Assembly: GCF_014199305.1 (NCBI RefSeq)
Contig: NZ_JACIJK010000003.1
Location: 1 to 64,000, forward strand
Direction of reading: 5' to 3'
DNA: 64,000 nucleotides
From: Sphingomonas aerophila
GTDB taxonomy: Bacteria > Pseudomonadota > Alphaproteobacteria > Sphingomonadales > Sphingomonadaceae
A model generated the notes under the pieces. It was not told where the DNA came from. It saw only the letters and a list, made by a program, of their open reading frames with translations, and made no database searches. Every line of letters starts with the position of its first letter. The first letter of the stretch is position 1. Positions 55,236 through 64,000 of this stretch are shown here, piece after piece. The translations under genes and the position numbers were made by a program.

Positions 55236-58079
55236 ATGACCGACGCGCCCGACTATCGAGACACCGTCTTCCTGCCGAAGACCGATTTCCCCATGAAAGC
55301 GGGCCTCGCCGCCAAGGAGCCCGCGATCCTGGAGCGCTGGGCGCGGATCGGGCTGTACCAGCGGCTGCGCGAACAGCGCGCGGGGGCGGAACGCTTTATC
55401 CTTCACGACGGCCCGCCCTACGCCAATGGCGACATCCACATGGGCCATGCGATGAACAAGGTGCTGAAGGACATCATCGTCCGCAGCCAGTCGCTGATGG
55501 GCAAGGACGCGCCCTATATTCCCGGCTGGGACTGCCACGGCCTGCCGATCGAGTGGAAGGTCGAGGAAGCCTATCGCGCGAAGAAGCAGAACAAGGACGA
55601 CGTTCCCGTTGACCAGTTCCGCGCCGAATGCCGCGCCTATGCCGACAAGTGGGTCGCGGTGCAGCGAGCCGAGTTCGAGCGGCTGGGCGTGATGGGAGAC
55701 TGGGAAGATCCCTACCTCACCATGAACTACGACGCGGAGGCGACGATCGTCAGCGAACTGCTGAAGTTCGCGGAGTCGGGCCAGCTTTATCGCGGGGCCA
55801 AGCCGGTGATGTGGTCCCCGGTCGAGAAGACCGCGCTCGCCGAGGCCGAGGTCGAGTATGAGGACGTCGTGTCGACCCAGATCGACGTCGCGTTCGAGAT
55901 CGTCGAGGCCCCGAACGCGCCCGAACTGGTCGGCGCACATGCGGTGATCTGGACGACCACGCCGTGGACGATCCCGGTGAACCAGGCTTTGGCCTACGGG
56001 CCTGACGTTCACTATCACCTGTTTCAGGGCGCTAACGGAAAGCGTTACTTGATTGCCTTCGATCTAAAGGAGGCATTCGAGCGCCGTAGCGGCATTACAC
56101 TCTCCACCCTTCCGGAGACTACGGGCGACAACCAAGCAGACTTGCAGCAGATCGTTGACCGCCAGATCAACGGCACGCACCTGCAGGACGCCGTCGCCCG
56201 CCACCCGATGCACCACCTCGGCGGCTTCTTCGCCAAGCCGCGGCCGATGCTGCCGGGCGACTTCGTCACGACCGACGCCGGCACCGGCCTCGTCCATATG
56301 TCGCCCGACCATGGTGAGGACGACTTCCTGCTGTGCAAGCAACACGGGATTGATCCCGTGTTCGCGGTTGATGGCGCGGGCTTCTACCGTTCCGACTGGC
56401 CGTGGCTGGGCGGGCAGGGCAGCGTCATCAACAAGAAGTTCGTCGCCAGCGACGGCCCGATCTGTTCGGACCTGCGCGACGCGGGCGCGCTGCTCGCGGC
56501 GTCGGACGACTTCGCGCACAGCTATCCGCATTCCTGGCGCTCAAAGGCGAAGCTGATCCAGCGCGCGACCCCGCAATGGTTCATCCCGATGGACCGCGAG
56601 ATCAGCGACCGCGCGCCGTCCGACGAGGGGCAGGGCGACGTGATCGGCAACGGCGCGTCGCTGCGAGAGGTTGCGCTGGACGCCATCGCCCGGACCCGCT
56701 GGGTGCCCCCGCGCGCCGAGAACCGCATCACGTCCATGGTGCAGGGGCGGCCCGACTGGGTCATCAGCCGCCAGCGTGCCTGGGGCGTGCCGATCGCGCT
56801 CTACGTCCACCGCCAGACGGGCGAGTATCTGAACGACCCGGCCGTCAACGCGCGGATCGTGGCAGCCTTTCGCCAGGGCGGCGCGGACGCGTGGTTCACC
56901 GCCGATCACCAGGCGCTGCTCGGTTCCGACTACGCGGTCGCCGACTACCAGCCGGTCAACGACATCCTCGACGTGTGGTTCGACTCGGGGTCCACCCATG
57001 CCTTCACGATCGAGGCGCGCTATGGCGAGGGCGTCCGGGCCAACCTGTATGTCGAGGGCTCCGACCAGCATCGCGGCTGGTTCCAGTCGTCGCTGCTCGA
57101 AAGCTGCGGCACGCGCGGGCGTGCGCCCTATGACGCGGTCTTGACCCATGGCTTCGCGCTGGACGGGCAGGGACGCAAGATGTCCAAGAGCCTCGGCAAC
57201 GTCGTCGATCCACTGAAGATCATCGGCGAATCGGGCGCGGACATCCTGCGCATGTGGGTCGCCTCCACCGACTATTTCGACGACGTGAAAATCGGCAAGG
57301 AGGTGCTGGCGACGGCGTCCGACGCGTATCGCAAGCTCCGCAATACGTTCCGCTATCTGCTTGGTGCGCTGGACGGGTTCAGCGAGGCCGAAACCGTGCC
57401 GGTCCGCGACCTGCCGGAGCTGGAGCGCTACATCATCCACCGCCTCGGCATGATCGATGCGGAGCTGAAGGAGGCGGCGAACGGGTTCGAGTTCAACCGC
57501 TACCTGCGCCTGCTGACCGACTTCGCGCAGGACGACCTGTCGGCCTTCTTCTTCGATATCCGCAAGGACTCGCTGTATTGCGACGCGCCGACGGACGTTA
57601 AGCGGCGCGCCTATCGTTCCGTGCTCGACACGCTGTTCCACGCGCTGGTGCGCTGGGCCGCGCCGATCATCCCCTTCACCGCCGAAGAGGTGTGGCAGGC
57701 CCGCTTCCCAAGCGAAGACGGGTCCGTGCACTTCCTGACCTGGCCCGAACTGCCCAGCCTGCCGGGAGACGCGATGCTTGGCACCGACTGGCAGGAAGTG
57801 CGCGCGCTGCGGGTGCGGGTAACGGAGGCGATCGAGCCGCTGCGTCGCGAAAAGACGGTCCGCTCCAGCCTGGAAGCGGCGGTGACCGTGCCCGAGCTGC
57901 CGTTGCCCGCCGCCGACCTGACCGAGCTGTTCATCGTGGCGAAGGTGTCGCACGCCGATGATGTGTCCGTGACCCGGACCGATTACGATAAATGCGGCCG
58001 CTGCTGGCGCCACCTGCCCGAAGTGACGCAGGACGGCGCATTGTGCGACCGTTGTACGGGAGTGGTGGCCCATGCGTAA
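55236..58079 (+). CDS. ileS: Isoleucine-tRNA ligase
   Basis: A 947-residue class I synthetase. The HIGH motif is YANGDIHMGHAMNKVLKD, the KMSKS motif GRKMSKSLGNVV, the editing (CP1) domain runs about residues 200-400, and the C-terminal zinc site has CGRCWRH and CDRC cysteines. It charges tRNA-Ile. A segment at 56011-56160 inside the editing domain is poorer in GC (81 of 150 bases, counted by hand) and uses codons such as CTA and ACT that are rare nearby. The stop overlaps the lspA start by eight bases. Confidence 0.96.
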   Translation: MTDAPDYRDTVFLPKTDFPMKAGLAAKEPAILERWARIGLYQRLREQRAGAERFILHDGPPYANGDIHMGHAMNKVLKDIIVRSQSLMGKDAPYIPGWDCHGLPIEWKVEEAYRAKKQNKDDVPVDQFRAECRAYADKWVAVQRAEFERLGVMGDWEDPYLTMNYDAEATIVSELLKFAESGQLYRGAKPVMWSPVEKTALAEAEVEYEDVVSTQIDVAFEIVEAPNAPELVGAHAVIWTTTPWTIPVNQALAYGPDVHYHLFQGANGKRYLIAFDLKEAFERRSGITLSTLPETTGDNQADLQQIVDRQINGTHLQDAVARHPMHHLGGFFAKPRPMLPGDFVTTDAGTGLVHMSPDHGEDDFLLCKQHGIDPVFAVDGAGFYRSDWPWLGGQGSVINKKFVASDGPICSDLRDAGALLAASDDFAHSYPHSWRSKAKLIQRATPQWFIPMDREISDRAPSDEGQGDVIGNGASLREVALDAIARTRWVPPRAENRITSMVQGRPDWVISRQRAWGVPIALYVHRQTGEYLNDPAVNARIVAAFRQGGADAWFTADHQALLGSDYAVADYQPVNDILDVWFDSGSTHAFTIEARYGEGVRANLYVEGSDQHRGWFQSSLLESCGTRGRAPYDAVLTHGFALDGQGRKMSKSLGNVVDPLKIIGESGADILRMWVASTDYFDDVKIGKEVLATASDAYRKLRNTFRYLLGALDGFSEAETVPVRDLPELERYIIHRLGMIDAELKEAANGFEFNRYLRLLTDFAQDDLSAFFFDIRKDSLYCDAPTDVKRRAYRSVLDTLFHALVRWAAPIIPFTAEEVWQARFPSEDGSVHFLTWPELPSLPGDAMLGTDWQEVRALRVRVTEAIEPLRREKTVRSSLEAAVTVPELPLPAADLTELFIVAKVSHADDVSVTRTDYDKCGRCWRHLPEVTQDGALCDRCTGVVAHA

Positions 58080-58584
58080 CCTGCCGCGTGCCGGGCTGGG
58101 GGTGGCGGCACTGCTGCTCGGCCTCGACCAGCTTACCAAGTGGATTGTTACCGGCCCGCTCGGGATCGCGTGGGAGGGCGCCGCGCGGGAGCTGACCGGC
58201 TTCTTCGCGCTACGTTTCGTGCCCAACTATGGCGTGTCTCTGGGCCTGCTCACCGCGAACAGCCACACCTCGCGCTGGCTGCTGGTCGCCATGACCGGCG
58301 CCATCGCGGCCGCGGTGGCGGTGTGGATGACGCGTGAAAAGACGCGTGCGGACCAGATCGCGCTCGGCGCGGTGCTGGGCGGTGCGCTGGGCAACATCAT
58401 TGATCGCGTCCGCCTGGGCTATGTCACCGACTTCTGTGACCTGCATTTCGGTGAATGGCGCCCCTTCCTGGTCTTCAATGTCGCGGACGGAGCGATTACG
58501 CTGGGTGTGCTGGTCCTGCTTGTTCGGGCGCTTTTGATGCGCGAGAAGCCGAAAAAAGCGCCTGTGGAGAATGTTAATGCGTAA
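58072..58584 (+). CDS. lspA: Lipoprotein signal peptidase II
   Basis: A 170-residue inner-membrane aspartyl protease with four helices. The catalytic aspartates are in ALGNIIDRVRLGYVTDFCD and VFNVADGAIT; the first helix region has LGLDQLTKWIV. It removes signal peptides from prolipoproteins, needed by the several lipoproteins in this window. Start at ATG 58072 inside the ileS end; stop overlaps the DUF3035 lipoprotein start. Confidence 0.94.
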   Translation: MRNLPRAGLGVAALLLGLDQLTKWIVTGPLGIAWEGAARELTGFFALRFVPNYGVSLGLLTANSHTSRWLLVAMTGAIAAAVAVWMTREKTRADQIALGAVLGGALGNIIDRVRLGYVTDFCDLHFGEWRPFLVFNVADGAITLGVLVLLVRALLMREKPKKAPVENVNA

Positions 58585-58993
58585 GATCGTGCCGATTGCC
58601 CTGGGCCTTGCTGGCGTGGCCCTGTTGTCGGGCTGCGGCAAGCGTGGCTATGACCGCGCCCGTCCCGATGAGTTTGCCGTGGCGCGCCAGGCGCCGCTGG
58701 TGATTCCGCCCGATTTCGCGCTGACCCCGCCGCAGCCGGGCGCCGCGCGTCCGCAGGACAGCACCAGCAACGCCCAGACGCTGGAGGCGCTGTTCGGCGC
58801 ACAGACTGGTCGCAGCGCAGGCGAGACGGCGGCCTTGAACGCTGCTGGCGGCGACTCGGCGGATGCGGGCGTACGCTCCACCGCCGGTGATCCCGCGACC
58901 CCGGTGGTCGACAAGGGCGCGACCACCCGTGACATCGTGGCAGCGCCCGAGGGCGACGGGCAGGACGCGCGGGCGGCTACGCCCGGCAAGTAA
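58577..58993 (+). CDS. DUF3035 family lipoprotein
   Basis: From ATG 58577 (or 58571), 138 residues. A lipoprotein signal ends in ALLSGC. The conserved segment RPDEFAVARQAPLVIPPDFAL with LTPPQPGAARPQD is the hallmark of DUF3035. An Ala/Gly/Asp-rich tail follows. It likely resides in the outer membrane. The gene usually follows lspA in alphaproteobacteria, as here, and its maturation needs LspA. Confidence 0.9.
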   Translation: MRKIVPIALGLAGVALLSGCGKRGYDRARPDEFAVARQAPLVIPPDFALTPPQPGAARPQDSTSNAQTLEALFGAQTGRSAGETAALNAAGGDSADAGVRSTAGDPATPVVDKGATTRDIVAAPEGDGQDARAATPGK

Positions 58994-58997
58994 GGGC

Positions 58998-59018
58998 AGG
59001 GCGGCTGCAGGCCGCCCT
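58998..59018. terminator. Short hairpin between convergent genes
   Basis: AGGGCGGC (58998-59005) and GCCGCCCT (59011-59018) are perfect inverted copies with a five-base loop. It lies between DUF3035 (+) and the PLP lyase (minus), but there is no T run, so termination is not certain. Confidence 0.5.
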
Positions 59019-59026
59019 CCACCTCG

Positions 59027-60244
59027 TCAGGAAAGGCTTTCCCGGTATCGGGAAAGCCCCGCGTCCAGGTCGGCGATCAGGTCGTCCGGGTCCTCCAGTC
59101 CAATCTGCAACCGGATCATCGGGCCCGCATCCTCGCGGCGCGTCGCCGTGCGATAGCGGGCGGGGTCGATCGGCAGGGCCAGGCTTTCGAAGCCGCCCCA
59201 GCTATAGCCGATCCCGAAATGGCGCAGCCCGTCGATCAACGCGGCGCGGGCCGGCTCCCAACGTGACCGATCCTCGTCTCCCTCCAGCACCACCCCGAAC
59301 AGCCCGGATGCGCCCAGGAAGTCGCGGCGGAACAGGTCGTGGCCCGGGCAGGATGGCAGCGCCGGGTGCAGCACCCGCGCGACGCCCGGCTGCTCGGCGA
59401 ACCATTGCGCGATCCGGAGCGCGCTCTCGCCATGCTGGCGCAGACGGAGGGCGAGCGTCCGCAACCCGCGGCTGCCGAGCCATGCATCGTCCGGGCTGAT
59501 CACCTGGCCCAGCTGGAAACTTGTTTCCTGCAATCGGGCGAAATGGCCGGGTCCCGCCGTCACCGATCCCATCATCACGTCCGAATGGCCGACGATATAC
59601 TTGGTCGCGGCCAGGATGGTGAGGTCCACGCCATGCCTGATGGCCGGGAACAGCAGGGGTGTCGCCCAGGTATTGTCGAGCAGCGTCACGACACCGCGCG
59701 CCTTGGCCGCCGCGACGATGGCGGGCACGTCCTGTACCTCGAACGTCAGGCTGCCTGGACTTTCCATCATGATCGCCCGCGTGCGCTCGCCGATCAGCTC
59801 GGCGATGCCCGCACCGATGGTTGGGTCGTAAAAGCGCGTGGTGATGCCAAAGCGCTTCAGCAGCGTGTTCGCCAGGTTGCGGGTCGGGTCATAGGCGCTG
59901 TCGACGCACAAAAGCTCATCGCCAGGTGCCAGGACCGACATCAGCGCCGCCGCGATCGCGGCCACGCCCGACGGGTACAGGAACGTCCCCTCCGCCCCGG
60001 GCTCCAGCTCTGTCAGGGCGTCGGCAAGCGACCATTGCGTGGGCGTGCCGCGGCGACCGTAGAACAGGCGGTGGTGGGTGTCCCGTCCCCCCGCCGCGCG
60101 CAGGTCCGCAACCGTGTCGTACAGGATGGTGGACGCGCGCCAGACCGGCGGGTTGACGATCCCGCCGGTCCATTCGGGGCGGCGCCCGGCCTGCGCGACG
60201 AGCGTGGCGGGGCGGCGTGGCGGCTGGTCGGGGTCATGGGCCAT
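59027..60244 (-). CDS. Cystathionine beta-lyase / PLP-dependent Cys/Met metabolism enzyme
   Basis: A 405-residue enzyme of the Cys/Met metabolism PLP family. FYGRRGTPTQWSLADALTELE, TFLYPSGVAAIAAALMSV, VTLLDNTWATPLLFPAI and the PLP lysine in ILAATKYIVGHSDVMMGSV are characteristic of MetC-type beta-lyases. It would cleave cystathionine to homocysteine, pyruvate and ammonia. The mercaptopyruvate sulfurtransferase is encoded 47 bases upstream on the same strand, suggesting joint sulfur-amino-acid metabolism. Confidence 0.88.
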   Translation of the reverse strand: MAHDPDQPPRRPATLVAQAGRRPEWTGGIVNPPVWRASTILYDTVADLRAAGGRDTHHRLFYGRRGTPTQWSLADALTELEPGAEGTFLYPSGVAAIAAALMSVLAPGDELLCVDSAYDPTRNLANTLLKRFGITTRFYDPTIGAGIAELIGERTRAIMMESPGSLTFEVQDVPAIVAAAKARGVVTLLDNTWATPLLFPAIRHGVDLTILAATKYIVGHSDVMMGSVTAGPGHFARLQETSFQLGQVISPDDAWLGSRGLRTLALRLRQHGESALRIAQWFAEQPGVARVLHPALPSCPGHDLFRRDFLGASGLFGVVLEGDEDRSRWEPARAALIDGLRHFGIGYSWGGFESLALPIDPARYRTATRREDAGPMIRLQIGLEDPDDLIADLDAGLSRYRESLS

Positions 60245-60291
60245 GACGCCCGCTTAGCGCACGACCGCCCGCGCGCCAGCCCCCGACAGCG

Positions 60292-61143
60292 TCAGGCGGA
60301 GGTGGTCGCCTTTGGCGTGTCCGGCCGCGATCCCCATTCTGACCAGCTGCCGTCATACACCGCCGCAGGTTGCCCGATCAGGTGCGCCGCCACCGCAAGC
60401 GTGCTGGCGGTGATCCCCGACCCACAGGTCAGGGCCAAGGGGCGGTCGGGCCTGACTCCCGCCTGGCTGAACGCCGCGCGCAGCTCGTCTGCTGTCTTGA
60501 AGGTGCCGTCGGGCCTGAACAGCTGCGGATAGGGCAGGTTGACCGAACCCGGGATGTGCCCGGCCGCCGTATCGGGCCGCGGATCGGCCTCTACGCCGCT
60601 GAACCGCGACGCGGATCGCGCATCGACGATCTGTTCGGCGCCGGTCGTGACCAGGTTACGCATCTGCCCCAGCGAGCGCAGGACGCTCGGGTCGAAACGC
60701 ACGGTCAGGTGGGTCGGCTCGGGCTTCGCTTCGGTGCCGCTGCGGACCGGCCGGCCCTCTCGCTGCCACTTGGCCAGACCGCCGTCCAGGATGCTCACCC
60801 GCGTGACCCCGAACACTCGGCACATCCACCAGGCCCGCGAACCGGTGCGATGCGGCGCCTGATCATAGATGACGATATGCGTGTCGTCGCCGACGCCAAG
60901 CCCGCCCAGCCGCGCCGCAAACGCGTCGGCGCTGGGCAGCATCATGGGCAGGTTGCTGGCCGTGTCGCGCAACGAGGCAAGGTCGAGGAATTGCGCGCCG
61001 GCAATGTGCGCGGCGGCACATTCGGCCGCGGCATCGCGCGGCGGCTCACCCGGAAAGTTCGGATGGTATGTCGCATCCAGGATGCGGATGTCGCTCGCAC
61101 CCATGTGCGCGGCGAGCCACTCAGTCGAAACCAGCGTGTCCAT
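60292..61143 (-). CDS. sseA: 3-Mercaptopyruvate sulfurtransferase
   Basis: A 283-residue two-rhodanese-domain enzyme. The first domain opens VSTEWLAAHMGASDIRILDA; the second contains the active cysteine in LALTCGSGITASTLAVAA. The CG[SA]G[VI]TA form is specific for mercaptopyruvate sulfurtransferases rather than thiosulfate enzymes (CRxGxx). It transfers sulfur from 3-mercaptopyruvate. Located between the photolyase (61207) and the beta-lyase genes on the same strand. Confidence 0.92.
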   Translation of the reverse strand: MDTLVSTEWLAAHMGASDIRILDATYHPNFPGEPPRDAAAECAAAHIAGAQFLDLASLRDTASNLPMMLPSADAFAARLGGLGVGDDTHIVIYDQAPHRTGSRAWWMCRVFGVTRVSILDGGLAKWQREGRPVRSGTEAKPEPTHLTVRFDPSVLRSLGQMRNLVTTGAEQIVDARSASRFSGVEADPRPDTAAGHIPGSVNLPYPQLFRPDGTFKTADELRAAFSQAGVRPDRPLALTCGSGITASTLAVAAHLIGQPAAVYDGSWSEWGSRPDTPKATTSA

Positions 61144-61206
61144 CCGCCAATCCTAACGGCTGCGTTGCGGTGGGGAAGGGCTGTCGTGACCACGGCTCGG
61201 GGCCCC

Positions 61207-62751
61207 TCAGTACCCGTCAGCCCCGCTCGCATCCAGGTTGGCCAGGAACACCGCCGCTTGCCCCCGTGTAGCGGCCCGGGCTTCCGCCGATTGCTTGTCC
61301 CAGGTCCGGTACGGCATGGCGAGCCGGCGATTGGGCCGCAGCTTCTCCTCATGCCGGGCGAGAAAGTCCCAGTAGAGCGCGTTGAACGGGCACGCCTCCT
61401 CGCCGACCCGCTTTGTCACGTCATAGCGGCAATGGCCGCAGTAATCCGACATGCGGTTGATGTACGCTCCCGACGACACGTACGGCTTGGACCCGAGCAG
61501 GCCGCCGTCGCCGAACTGGCTCATTCCCAACGTGTTGGGCAATTCCACCCATTCATATGCGTCGAGATAGCATTCCAGGTACCACAGGTGCACCTGCTTC
61601 GGGTCCGCACCGATCAGCAGCGCGAAGTTGCCGGTCACCATCAAGCGCTGGATGTGATGCGCGTGTGCCGTAGCCAGCGTCTGCCCGAGCGCCTGCGCCA
61701 TGCAGTGCATGTCGGTGTCGCCCGTCCAGTACCAGCCGGGCAGCGCACGGGTGTGGCCGAAATAGTTGCGGTCCACATAGTCTGGCCCCTCGCGCCAGTA
61801 GATGCCGCGCATGTACTCGCGCCATCCCAGGATCTGGCGAACATAGCCCTCCACCGAATTGAGCGGCGCACGACCCGCGCGATACTCCGCCTCCGCACGA
61901 CGGCACAGGTCCAGCGGATCGAGCAGGCCCGAGTTGAGGTAAGGCGAAAGGATCGAGTGCCACAGAAAGCGCTCCCCCGTCAGCATCGCGTCCTCATAGT
62001 CGCCGAACCGGGGCAGCGCATTGGCCATGAAGCTGGCGGCCTGCCGCTCCGCGTCCGCCGCCGTCACCGCATAATCGAACCCGTCCAGCCCGCCCGGATT
62101 ATTGCCAAAGCGGCTTTGGACCAGCGCGATAACCTCCTGCGTGATCGCGTCGGGTGCGAAGGAAAGCGGGCGCGGCATCAACAGGTCGCGTTGGGCGGGC
62201 TTGCGATTCTCCTTGTCGAAGTTCCAGCGGGCGCCCGTGGGCTTGCCGCCGTCCATCAGCAGCCCGGTCTTTGCGCGCATCTCCCGATAGAAATATTCCA
62301 TGGTCAGCTCGCTGCGGCGGCTGGCCCAGGTCTCGAACTCGGCATGGGTGGCAATGAAGCGGGTGTCGGTCCGGATCTCGACGGGCAGGCCGAACAGCGT
62401 TTCCCAACTGTCGATCATGGCCACCACGCGCCATTCGCCAGCTTCGGTCACGACGATGCGGTCGGGCGCGTGGCGTGCGATCGCGCGCGCCATCTCGCCT
62501 GTGAAGCTGCCTTGGTTGTCCGGGTCGTCCAGCCGGACATAGTCGACCCGCCACCCGGCCTGCTCCAGCGCCTGCGCATGGTGCCGCATCGCGGACAGGA
62601 TATAGGCGAGCTTGGTCTTGTGATGGCGGACATAGGCGGTCTCGTCCGCCACCTCCATCATCAGCAACACCGTGTCCGACTGGTCCGCCCCGGTCAGCGA
62701 GGACAAGGTTGGCGACAGCTGGTCACCGAGCACGGGGATAAGCGTGGTCAT
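61207..62751 (-). CDS. Iron-sulfur cryptochrome/photolyase (CryB/PhrB type)
   Basis: A 514-residue flavoprotein. The N-terminal antenna domain starts [20 protein letters not shown], a DASH-independent pattern of the FeS bacterial cryptochrome/photolyase group. The C-terminal catalytic domain has [14 protein letters not shown] and [10 protein letters not shown]. Four cysteines near the C-terminus (in [14 protein letters not shown] and ACPFNALYW, and one earlier) fit the 4Fe-4S cluster of prokaryotic (6-4) photolyases. Repair of UV damage with light is the likely role. Divergent from queF. Confidence 0.9.
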   Translation of the reverse strand: MTTLIPVLGDQLSPTLSSLTGADQSDTVLLMMEVADETAYVRHHKTKLAYILSAMRHHAQALEQAGWRVDYVRLDDPDNQGSFTGEMARAIARHAPDRIVVTEAGEWRVVAMIDSWETLFGLPVEIRTDTRFIATHAEFETWASRRSELTMEYFYREMRAKTGLLMDGGKPTGARWNFDKENRKPAQRDLLMPRPLSFAPDAITQEVIALVQSRFGNNPGGLDGFDYAVTAADAERQAASFMANALPRFGDYEDAMLTGERFLWHSILSPYLNSGLLDPLDLCRRAEAEYRAGRAPLNSVEGYVRQILGWREYMRGIYWREGPDYVDRNYFGHTRALPGWYWTGDTDMHCMAQALGQTLATAHAHHIQRLMVTGNFALLIGADPKQVHLWYLECYLDAYEWVELPNTLGMSQFGDGGLLGSKPYVSSGAYINRMSDYCGHCRYDVTKRVGEEACPFNALYWDFLARHEEKLRPNRRLAMPYRTWDKQSAEARAATRGQAAVFLANLDASGADGY

Positions 62752-62852
62752 GCCCGCGTCATAGCCGACCCGTACGGCCCTGTCCGGATGAAGGCGCGCC
62801 GCGGGTCGATCGACGGTGGCACGCGCGGCGTGGGCGCCCTACATGGCGGCGC

Positions 62853-63299
62853 ATGACCCCCATGCATCTCGGACAGACCAGCTCGCTTCCCGCCACGCCG
62901 GAAGAGGCCGTGCTGGATTATGTGCCCAACCCGCGCACGGGCCGAACCTATCTGGTCCGGTTTGCCGTGCCGGAATTCACGTCATTGTGTCCGGTCACCG
63001 GCCAGCCCGACTTCGCTCATCTCGTCATCGACTATGTGCCGGGCGACACCATTGTCGAATCCAAGTCGCTGAAGCTGTTCCTTGGCTCCTTCCGCAACCA
63101 CTGCGCCTTTCACGAGGATTGCACGGTGGGGATCGGGGAGCGCTTGGTCACGGAAATGGCGCCTGTGTGGCTGCGCATCGGGGGGTACTGGTACCCGCGG
63201 GGTGGCATTCCGATCGACGTCTTCTGGCAGTCCGGCCCGCCGCCATCGTCCCTGTGGCTGCCCGACCAGGGGGTGCAATCCTATCGCGGCCGCGGTTGA
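62853..63299 (+). CDS. queF: NADPH-dependent 7-cyano-7-deazaguanine reductase, short form
   Basis: A 148-residue unimodular QueF. The catalytic cysteine is in [17 protein letters not shown], and the substrate glutamate/NADPH motif is [20 protein letters not shown]. It reduces the nitrile of preQ0 to preQ1 for queuosine in tRNA. The short length is normal for the YkvM type. It is divergent from the photolyase gene; other queuosine genes are not in the window. Confidence 0.95.
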   Translation: MTPMHLGQTSSLPATPEEAVLDYVPNPRTGRTYLVRFAVPEFTSLCPVTGQPDFAHLVIDYVPGDTIVESKSLKLFLGSFRNHCAFHEDCTVGIGERLVTEMAPVWLRIGGYWYPRGGIPIDVFWQSGPPPSSLWLPDQGVQSYRGRG

Positions 63300-63424
63300 G
63301 CGCAGATTCTGAACCGATCGTCAGATTCTTTGCTGCACTGCGGCGGATTTTGAAACTTAATCCTAAGCAAGTCGTTGGATGAATTGGCTGCCCATGGGCG
63401 CAGTGATCCACATCAGAGGGTTCG

Positions 63425-64000
63425 ATGGCGAAGGTGCTGGGGCACGAAATCAATCATCTCGCGCTTATCGGTAACTTCTTGCCGCGAAAGTGCGGGATCG
63501 CGACCTTCACCACCGACGTCTATTCCGCACTGCGCCAGCGTTTCCCAGAAATGTCGGTCGACGTGTGGGCGATGGACGACAAGCCCGGCCGCTACTCCTA
63601 CCCGGCCGACGTAACCGGCTCGATCGACCAGCACGACCTGTCTGCCTATCTGGAAACTGCCCGCAAGATCGAGGCGAGCGGCGCGCAGGCGATCTGGGTC
63701 CAGCACGAATACGGCATTTTTGGCGGATCGGCTGGTGACCACCTGCTGGCGCTGCTCGACCGCAGCTCGCTGCCCGTCATCGTCACCCTGCATACCATCC
63801 TCGAACGGCCCAATCCCGATGAGCGCCGCGTGATGGAAGCGCTGCTGCGCCGTGCCGACCGCGTGATCGTGATGGCCGAGCGCGGGCGTGAGATCCTGCG
63901 CCGCGTCTACGGCGCCAACACCCGCCAGATCGTCAACATCCCGCACGGTGTTCCCGACCGTCCGCTGGTCGATCCCGATTCGATGAAGGACCGTTTCGGC
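63425..64000 (+). CDS. Glycosyltransferase (group 1/4 type), cut by the right window edge
   Basis: From ATG 63425 behind AGAGGG, an open frame of 192 codons runs to the edge without a stop. It starts MAKVLGHEINHLALIGNFLP and continues RKCGIATFTTDVYSALR, an N-terminal Rossmann pattern of GT4 glycosyltransferases. SSLPVIVTLHTILERPNPDE, RADRVIVMAERGREILRRVY and VNIPHGVPDRPLVDPDS follow the family pattern where the acceptor domain ends. Sugar and acceptor unknown; such proteins often serve exopolysaccharide or mannan synthesis. The C-terminal donor-binding half lies outside. Confidence 0.85.
   Translation, partial: MAKVLGHEINHLALIGNFLPRKCGIATFTTDVYSALRQRFPEMSVDVWAMDDKPGRYSYPADVTGSIDQHDLSAYLETARKIEASGAQAIWVQHEYGIFGGSAGDHLLALLDRSSLPVIVTLHTILERPNPDERRVMEALLRRADRVIVMAERGREILRRVYGANTRQIVNIPHGVPDRPLVDPDSMKDRFG

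Noticed and set aside
56541..58226. 561-codon minus-strand frame
   Set aside because: Antisense to ileS and lspA.
60370..62856. 828-codon + strand frame
   Set aside because: Antisense to the sulfurtransferase and photolyase genes, with a composition rich in Arg and Gln and no recognisable motif.

Overview
This window looks like the chromosome of a GC-rich alphaproteobacterium of the order Sphingomonadales (Sphingomonas or a close relative). The evidence is the RNase E with an acidic insertion and an Ala/Pro/Arg-rich tail, the dapD, lspA, ileS and DUF3035 neighbourhoods, the exosortase-type PrsK/PrsR/PrsT genes, and a dispersed intergenic repeat of a kind I associate with sphingomonads. No rRNA, tRNA, CRISPR array or complete insertion sequence was found.

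Positions 1-6,810 are accessory DNA. At the left edge is a frameshifted serine resolvase gene running out of the window, preceded by a res-like site. After it come about a dozen small genes, all on the + strand, mostly coding for unrecognised proteins (short membrane proteins, small lipoproteins or secreted proteins, an RraB-like protein). A composite repeat recurs between them, with modules CCGAAAGC..., a CAGTCCC/GGGACNG hairpin and GGNCGCTCACGCC. Two further small genes in this stretch are broken by frameshifts; I reconstructed them by reading across frames. The array resembles a cassette array, but I see no integron attC sites. The core of the repeat shares the word TCCCGAAATAG with the region upstream of the resolvase. 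This is the most unusual part of the window.

Positions 6,810-15,830 return to core genome: a frameshifted lipoprotein gene, two glycine-zipper proteins, a TRIC-type channel, an acetyltransferase, SppA peptidase and a MATE exporter flanking a perfect 11-bp inverted repeat, then groES-groEL behind a promoter and CIRCE element.

Positions 15,870-26,930 hold surface-polysaccharide functions: a large membrane protein, a short ManC, an EpsB-type sugar transferase, and PrsK-PrsR-PrsT, the regulatory and TPR genes of XrtA/PEP-CTERM systems. The exosortase itself is not in the window. A DUF815 ATPase and a spermidine-synthase-like methyltransferase follow.

Positions 27,300-41,460 contain a PepSY/response regulator/histidine kinase operon, an ABC-F ATPase, a luciferase-like oxidoreductase, a lipoprotein subtilase with a likely outer-membrane barrel, a nucleotidase-dapD pair, a methyltransferase, class II fructose-bisphosphatase, a CPBP protease, a DsbA-like protein and an M48 protease. 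Many gene pairs overlap by 1-4 bases, and several convergent pairs overlap at their 3' ends.

Positions 41,610-64,000 carry rne (with a strong hairpin beside its ribosome-binding site), the cell-wall amidase, NAD(P)H-hydrate dehydratase, PBP1A, prfB, a predicted lipoprotein methyltransferase, a stand-alone RadC domain, thyA-folA, ribF, ileS-lspA-DUF3035, a cystathionine beta-lyase and mercaptopyruvate sulfurtransferase pair, an FeS-type photolyase, queF, and the start of a glycosyltransferase cut by the right edge.
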